From assembly GCA_039619475.1 (NCBI GenBank), contig CM077115.1, forward strand, positions 157,455,774 through 157,519,773: 64,000 nucleotides of DNA, written 5' to 3'. The first letter of the stretch is position 1. Every line of letters begins with the position of its first letter. The notes beneath the pieces are model-generated. The model saw nothing but the letters and a program-made list of their open reading frames with translations. It ran no database searches and had not been told where the DNA came from. The position numbers and the translations under genes are program-made. Shown piece by piece: positions 59,440-64,000 of the stretch. The stretch comes from Icerya purchasi. Taxonomy: Eukaryota; Arthropoda; Insecta; Hemiptera; Monophlebidae.

Positions 59440-60548
59440 TTGCTTAGCATTTTTACAGTTTCACGTGAGCTGCAATATGAAAAATTATTCACAATAATGA
59501 GAGAAATAACCACTCAACGTAAACGGCGCTCGGAAAATGCTCGTAAAAAGTACCATAAGAAAAGAGATGGAAAACATGATACTGCTAAGCGAGCAAGATT
59601 CGAGAAACATAATCAATATACAAGTATATCGAAATGGAGAAGTACCGAAACGAAAGATTAGCGTGAAATCAGATTAGAACTTGATCGTCAGAAACATTCA
59701 CAGCTGTGTGCCAATGAAAGTTATGAAGAACGTGAGGCTCGTTGAGAAGCAGTCCGTAATGCTGTCACCCTACATCGTGAAACTGAGAGCTAAACCGATA
59801 ATGAGGCTCGTTTGGAGGCTGCTCCTAAATCTGTCACCCAACATCCATTTCAATACAAGACCTGAATATTATCGAAGCACTACACATGCCTGAGCATAAC
59901 CCAATGGATATTCAGCATCAGTCGCAGCCATTGAACATCCAGGTCCGAACATCGGTAATATCGTTAATAGGGAGTACGAATTGAAAGCAGAAGAGCTTGC
60001 ATAGCATTTTCTGTTTCCATATGGAATCAATGGATTGGGTGAATATTGAGACCACAACATTAGTCCCCTAGACTACTATAAATACTGGATTTTGGAAAGC
60101 CATGCTTTCAGTGAAACGATTATCTGTTTTATGCGCTGCCCATGTCCGAGTATAAGAGAAAAGGAAAAATACAGACTTGCTTGAAAACGCTTGTTGGACC
60201 GGACGGTGAGATCGAAGATCTTCATTTGATCATCAAAAGTTTGAGAGTATCGTGTGCCTATTGGCATGCAGCTCTCGACGAGTATCTGATAAAAGTTCGA
60301 TGCCTTGACCCGTCAACGTGTTTTCTAAGCTTCAGCCGCAATGACTTGTATTGGATCGACATGGGGCGAGCACTAAAATGTACGCCACAATTGTTGACTA
60401 CGCTGTCGTATATCTTGGCTCGAAACCTTTCGCTCCAGGACAAGCGTACGTTAGCGTAGGTAGAGTTAGATCTATTCATTGTCTTCAAATCGAAGAATTA
60501 GACGTTTCCAAATTGACCAGTAATAAACCCTGCAATGTTGCCGCCTTA
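59440..60548 (+). pseudogene. Canonical Helitron: N-terminal/Rep region fused to helicase C-terminus by internal deletion
   Basis: Plus-strand blocks in order: a charged N-terminus typical of Helitron proteins (RKRRSENARKKYHKKRDGKH; RARFEKHNQYTS; then REIRLELDRQKHSQ in another frame); KAEELA-stop-HFLFPYGINGLGEY and ISPLDYYKYWIL (about 59980-60095); then Rep-proximal sequence VRVSCAYWHAALDEYL and CLDPSTCFLSFSRNDLYWID (60240-60365), matching the SCAYW...PTYF.TFS.NDLHW.DM region. At about 60378-60385 it jumps to the helicase end: VDYAVVYLGSKPFAPGQAYV, SVGRVRSIHCLQIEELD, KLTSNKPCNVAAL. The core Rep HUH motif and most of the helicase are missing. The frame is cut at 60548 by a Mutator-like insertion and resumes at 63174. 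Confidence 0.85.
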
Positions 60549-60578
60549 CGGGGAATCCTGCTTTAGAAGACCTAAAAA

Positions 60579-61251
60579 AGCTCTTTTTTGATGATTTTTT
60601 TTTGGAGAAGAAAACAACAACTTAACCTAGCGAACTTTGGGGTATATTTTCTTACGTATTTGAAGGGTGTAAATAATTTTTATTAAGTAGATATAATAAT
60701 AAACTGCGGAGCAATGAGCCTTTTCTTGGCACGTCTTACTGTAGTTCTCAATTGATGGGAAAGATGCATTGTCAGAAAAATAAAAATCAAATAAATTTCC
60801 AATTATTATACTTTTTTTTTTTTGTGTGAACCAAGAAAAAGTTAAAATAATTGAGAAATTATGATTTTCTCCGGCTTGAAAAAAAAAAGTGCTTTTTGAA
60901 CAAAAAGAAAAGTTATTTTAAAGAGCTCTAAAAATACTTTTTCAACAATTTTGTTCGTTCACATGGAAGAGAATTCAGTACTGAAGAGAATAAATTTTTG
61001 TTCAAGTCAATAGGTCGTTTAGCCAATTTAGAGAAATCGAAAGTATGAAAAGTCGAAAAAACGCGTTTTAAAGTTTTCAATAAGAGAATAAATCTTCGTT
61101 TCTTACGTTAATGATTGGCTAATCAGCTATTCCTATGCAGTAGTCCTTCTGCTGGCTTAAAAAATTCATTCTGATGCATTTGTTCGAGTCTACAAGCCGT
61201 ACAAGCCCTATCGGTGCTAAGTGACTAGCGCCTGTTCTCCCTTTCCATCTA
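60579..61251 (-). other. 3' non-coding part of the Mutator-like element
   Basis: AT-rich sequence between the transposase stop and the left terminus. No ORF recognised. Confidence 0.5.
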
Positions 61252-62822
61252 TTAGGCGTCGGCGGTTTCAGCTAACATTTTGCATTGCTGGTCAATATTC
61301 AAATGCAGCAACGGCATAGTATTCAAAATTGTTGAATATCCTTCGTTGAACATGCCTGCAGCTAAGTAGGCGGTTATTTCAACGACTTTTTGGTCGGAAT
61401 GCAAGTGCTTCGGATTGATGCGCCATACCATTGAGTTGAACGACTCGTTTGACTTTTGCGTATGGCCGCATAAACGTCTCGTTAAAAGATTGCCATTTGA
61501 TAGTTCTTCATAAATCGAGCGAAAGTGCTTCTCAAATTTTTCGTCAATCAATCGAGCAAGGTGCTCAAAAGCTCGTAATTGATTGGTGTATTCACACCAA
61601 CTATAGATTCCGGTTGGACAATTTTCGTGTCGAGGGGATTTGTTTGTGGAGCAATAATGATCTAGCGTTGCTATCAGCTTTTTTCATTTCTTGGACAGAA
61701 TAAATATTTCTTCTAATTGCTAAACCATATTAAATTGTCAACTTTTTTATGATACCTTCCGTTAGCCGCTTCTTAACACCGAGCTTCTTTTTCTTCCTTA
61801 TATTTCGGAGACGCGTACCCATTCGTTTTTGTACGTGTCCCACACACTCACTTTTTGTAACGGGGCAATCGTCACCGTATGGATTTGTTTTCAATATATC
61901 TGCAAAAGTTTTGGAATCGCCGTCGCCGATATAATTGGTATACATCACGCCAAATTCTTCTTCGGATCTGAAAAACATTTCCATTATAGAATCTACCTCC
62001 ATTTTCCCTGCTGAGCCTTCATGATTTGAGGAGCACGATTCTTTGTGATTTTCATACCACTCTTCAAATTCGTCATCATTTAATGTTTTTTTTTTTTTTT
62101 TTTTGATAAGGTGCATGCGTGGCATTATGCACTTTTTACGATAAGGTCGATTTTACTTTGTCGTAGTAGTGTGCAATGAGAGTTGTTTACAATGAGGTAA
62201 AGTCGCGTTTTTTCCAGGATTCAGACACTTTCAAATGAGTTTCGATTTTTTCTTTCTCAACACTTTTTTTTTTCGCTCTTCTTTGACAGCTTTCTCATTG
62301 ACCTTTTCAAACATCGATTTCGACGCTGAGTAAAGGTGCGCTGCACTATTTGATCATATGTTGATTTCGCCAGCTCTTGGCACTGATCCATGAGGTCATA
62401 AAATACATTGATGCCTTCCCGTGAAATACCAAGTAACCTCATAACGAACACGATCCGTCTGTTTATTTCGTAATCGGTATTTATACACACGATAAAACAA
62501 TTTTGAAGCCTAAACCTCGGTGCCCGCACTCTATACTTCGTTTGCACGATTTGCAGAGTACAATGTCAGCAGTCGTATGAAATACTGTCAAGAATTCGAT
62601 AATGCGATAACAATGAAGTGAATTCACAATTATATTCTCGCAGCTGGCAGTTGACAATTTTTTCGCACCGGCACTCGTGTCCAAGTCTTCATTGTCTTCA
62701 CTTGTAAGTTGATTACTGTGAAATTTTCGTTTATGCGGCTTTGAAGTCCGTTTGGGGAAGTTGAGCTTGTCATGATGTTTAACGATGTGTACGTGCCAAG
62801 AATCGGAGCAGAACTGACTGTT
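61252..62822 (-). pseudogene. Mutator-like transposase (arthropod PF20700-type), frameshifted
   Basis: Reading down the minus strand: HVHIVKHHDKLNFPKRTSKP (about 62790); LDTSAGAKKLS; HCYRIIEFLTVFHTTADIVL then CKSCKRSIECGHRGLGFKIV (a zinc-knuckle-like CxxC); NRRIVFVMRLLGISREGINV and FYDLMDQCQELAKSTYDQIV; SAGKMEVDSIMEMFFRSEEE, YTNYIGDGDSKTFADILK (likely catalytic Asp block), TKSECVGHVQKRMGTRLRN, KKLGVKKRLTEGIIKKLT; YGLAIRRN; ATLDHYCSTNKSPRHENCPT; FRSIYEELSNGNLLTRRLCG, HTQKSNESFNSMVWRINPKH, ITAYLAAGMFNEGYS. These match the Mutator-like transposase domain common in spiders and insects. At least four frame changes separate the blocks; otherwise the domain is nearly complete. The poly(A)-encoded KKKKKK near 62085-62103 is a likely slippage site. 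Confidence 0.85.
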
Positions 62823-62831
62823 GATATTAAA

Positions 62832-63006
62832 AGCTCAAAGTAGAAACACGTGCACAGACAACTGTTATCACAAAGTTGAAGATAGAAGGGCGAAGAGAGC
62901 ACCTGGGCTTGGCTGACAGAAGCTTAAAGTAGAAACACGTGCAGAGATAACTGTTCTAACGGAGTAGAAGAGGCAAGGTTCGGAAAGAGCGCCTGAGCCT
63001 GGCTGA
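62832..63006 (-). repeat. 86-bp subterminal tandem duplication in the Mutator-like element
   Basis: Unit 1 (62832-62916) and unit 2 (62921-63006) both run from AGCT.AAAGTAGAAACACGT to GAGC.CCTG.GC.TGGCTGA with moderate divergence. Repeated subterminal motifs often bind transposase. Confidence 0.7.
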
Positions 63007-63173
63007 ATGCGCTACACCTGCTCGACGCTCCTTTTCGTTCAGCTTTGTATCTCCAAAAGTACTTCGAATTGACATTTGTAACTTTGTGAATATATGCTTA
63101 GATGGTTTATCTGTCGATTTAGGAAACAAAAAAAAAAATCGATTTTTTTGATCTTCTAAAGCAGAATCCCCCT

Positions 63174-63221
63174 TTAGAAGAAATGAAACGCATGAGAGAT
63201 ATTCTTTCCAGACATGCTTGA
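63174..63221 (+). pseudogene. Helitron helicase C-terminal codons, continued
   Basis: The frame LEEMKRMRDILSRHA ends in TGA at 63219-63221. Canonical Helitron helicases end ...PCN.DALEEM.RLRN. Joined to the left fragment (KPCNVAAL up to 60548) this gives the uninterrupted motif, showing that both pieces were one gene before the insertion. Confidence 0.8.
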
Positions 63222-63391
63222 TCTCCTGCTGGTAAACTAAGCTTTAATATTGTAACAGAAAAAAATGTCACACATTTAATTTATATAGATTGAATAAAAT
63301 ATGTATTATAATTTTAATAACTACGTTTATGAAATATTTTGGAAAATTCATTTATAACTAAAAAGTATAAAATAGAAAAAAATTATTTTTT
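63222..63391. other. Presumed Helitron 3' sequence
   Basis: AT-rich; no CTRR-terminal hairpin could be assigned with confidence. Confidence 0.3.
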
Positions 63392-63995
63392 TTAAAAACA
63401 CACTTTTTTTAAAAAATGTACCAAAAAAAATAAAATAAATTCCTTAGCACATCTTAAAAACATTTTCTTAACAAGTGCAACAATTGTGTGAAAAATTTTT
63501 TTATGAAAAATAAAAATGAAAAATGTGGGCGTTGACGTGTGTCATTCATTGATACTCTTCTTTTTGATAAACTCTTATAAAATGTAGTCACATGTTCATG
63601 TATATTAAATGTATCATGTCTACTAATTGTATTATGTACAGTAAATTATATTGTGTGCTGCTGTAAATTTAATATTTCATTTTCACTGATAAATTTTCTC
63701 GATTTGTAGTATAATATTTATGAGAAAGTTACCGTATGTACGATGTGATGTAAATATCGTAAAGTGTAGTATATTATATTTTCTACAAATGATCAATTTG
63801 TTCTGTACTATGTAATATATGTCCAAAAATTTTATGCTGGCGCCTACACTTTTTATTTAAATTTTTTATGTGAAAATTTTTCATATAATTATTGTACTTG
63901 TTGAAAAAATGTTTTTAAGTTATATGTGCTAAGGAATTTTTTTTTTTTTTTAGTGAATTTTTTTTTGATACATTTTTTAGAAAAGTGTTTATAAG
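63392..63995. mobile_element. Inverted-repeat (foldback/MITE-like) element, about 600 bp
   Basis: The left arm (63392-63541) and right arm (63836-63995) are imperfect reverse complements. They share ATTCCTTAGCACAT, CTTAAAAACATTTT, CAACAAGT-like and GTG.AGGCG... blocks in mirrored order, around a loop of about 290 bp. There is no coding capacity. It may extend beyond the window edge. Confidence 0.6.
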
Positions 63996-64000
63996 AAATT

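Larger units (their letters stand above)
60549..63173 (-). mobile_element. Mutator-like element (about 2.6 kb) inserted in the Helitron
   Basis: The ends are inverted repeats of about 30 bp. On the left, GGGGAATCCTGCTTTAGAAG is followed by a C/T-A-rich stretch; on the right, the reverse complement reads GGGGATTCTGCTTTAGAAG. Inside is a minus-strand Mutator-like transposase and, in its 5' subterminal region, an 86-bp tandem duplication. The candidate 9-bp target duplication (GCCGCCTTA at 60540; CCCCCTTTA at 63168) matches at only six of nine positions, so the exact ends are uncertain by a few bases. The flanking Helitron codons join in frame across it. Confidence 0.7.

Noticed and set aside
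62630..62902. 90-residue minus frame as the transposase N-terminus
   Set aside because: Out of frame with the true transposase, which reads HVHIVKHHDKLNFPKRTSKP in another frame over the same bases.
1..64000. CRISPR arrays, operons, Shine-Dalgarno sites, rRNA genes
   Set aside because: None seen; the window is eukaryotic nuclear DNA and its direct repeats are microsatellites or transposons.

Overview
This looks like nuclear DNA from an insect. It is AT-rich, has no CpG depletion, and contains many microsatellites and long poly(A)/poly(T) runs. The mobile elements are animal-type: mariner, Tc1, hAT, an arthropod-type Mutator-like transposase, Helitron and Helentron, LINEs, and a tRNA-derived SINE. 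One spliced gene is of insect Ly6/uPAR type. The composition and repeat content would suit Hymenoptera, but that is an inference. There are no bacterial-style operons, and most short open frames are chance or repeat-derived.

Layout. (1) 1-25 kb holds one credible host gene: a minus-strand, probably GPI-anchored, three-finger (Ly6/uPAR) protein. An internal exon (10977-11156) and the last coding exon (4800-5098) are joined by a 5.9 kb phase-1 intron with good splice sites. Its signal-peptide exon is upstream on the minus strand and was not identified; a weak candidate lies at 24885-25053. The introns and flanks hold a SINE, a DR1 nuclear-receptor-type site, a block dense in TAAT cores, microsatellites and a LINE tail (22.6-23.5 kb). 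(2) 25-44 kb is mostly gene-free, with LINE 3' fragments at 25.2-26.1 and 43.6 kb, two more SINE copies beside a palindromic element at 28.4-29.0 kb, a dead mariner at 30 kb, and a dead Tc1 element at 42 kb that has lost its catalytic residues. (3) 44.7-47.5 kb is a 2.2 kb long inverted repeat. Its loop carries two short tandem arrays, and it is flanked by copies of a microsatellite-associated repeat family. A jockey/CR1-like reverse transcriptase scrap follows. (4) 52-63.2 kb is a dense transposon graveyard: a Helentron-type helicase followed by an AP-like endonuclease; a degenerate RNase H-bearing LINE with a hAT-like MITE inside it; and an internally deleted canonical Helitron whose last helicase codons are split by a 2.6 kb Mutator-like element. 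(5) The last 600 bp form a second inverted-repeat element.

The Ly6 protein would act at the cell surface. The other recognisable coding sequences are mobile-element remains carrying stops and frameshifts. The most informative structures are the Mutator-in-Helitron nesting with codon-level resumption of the helicase frame, the co-occurrence of two Helitron lineages, the long hairpin at 44.7-46.9 kb, and a SINE family that can be defined from three copies here.
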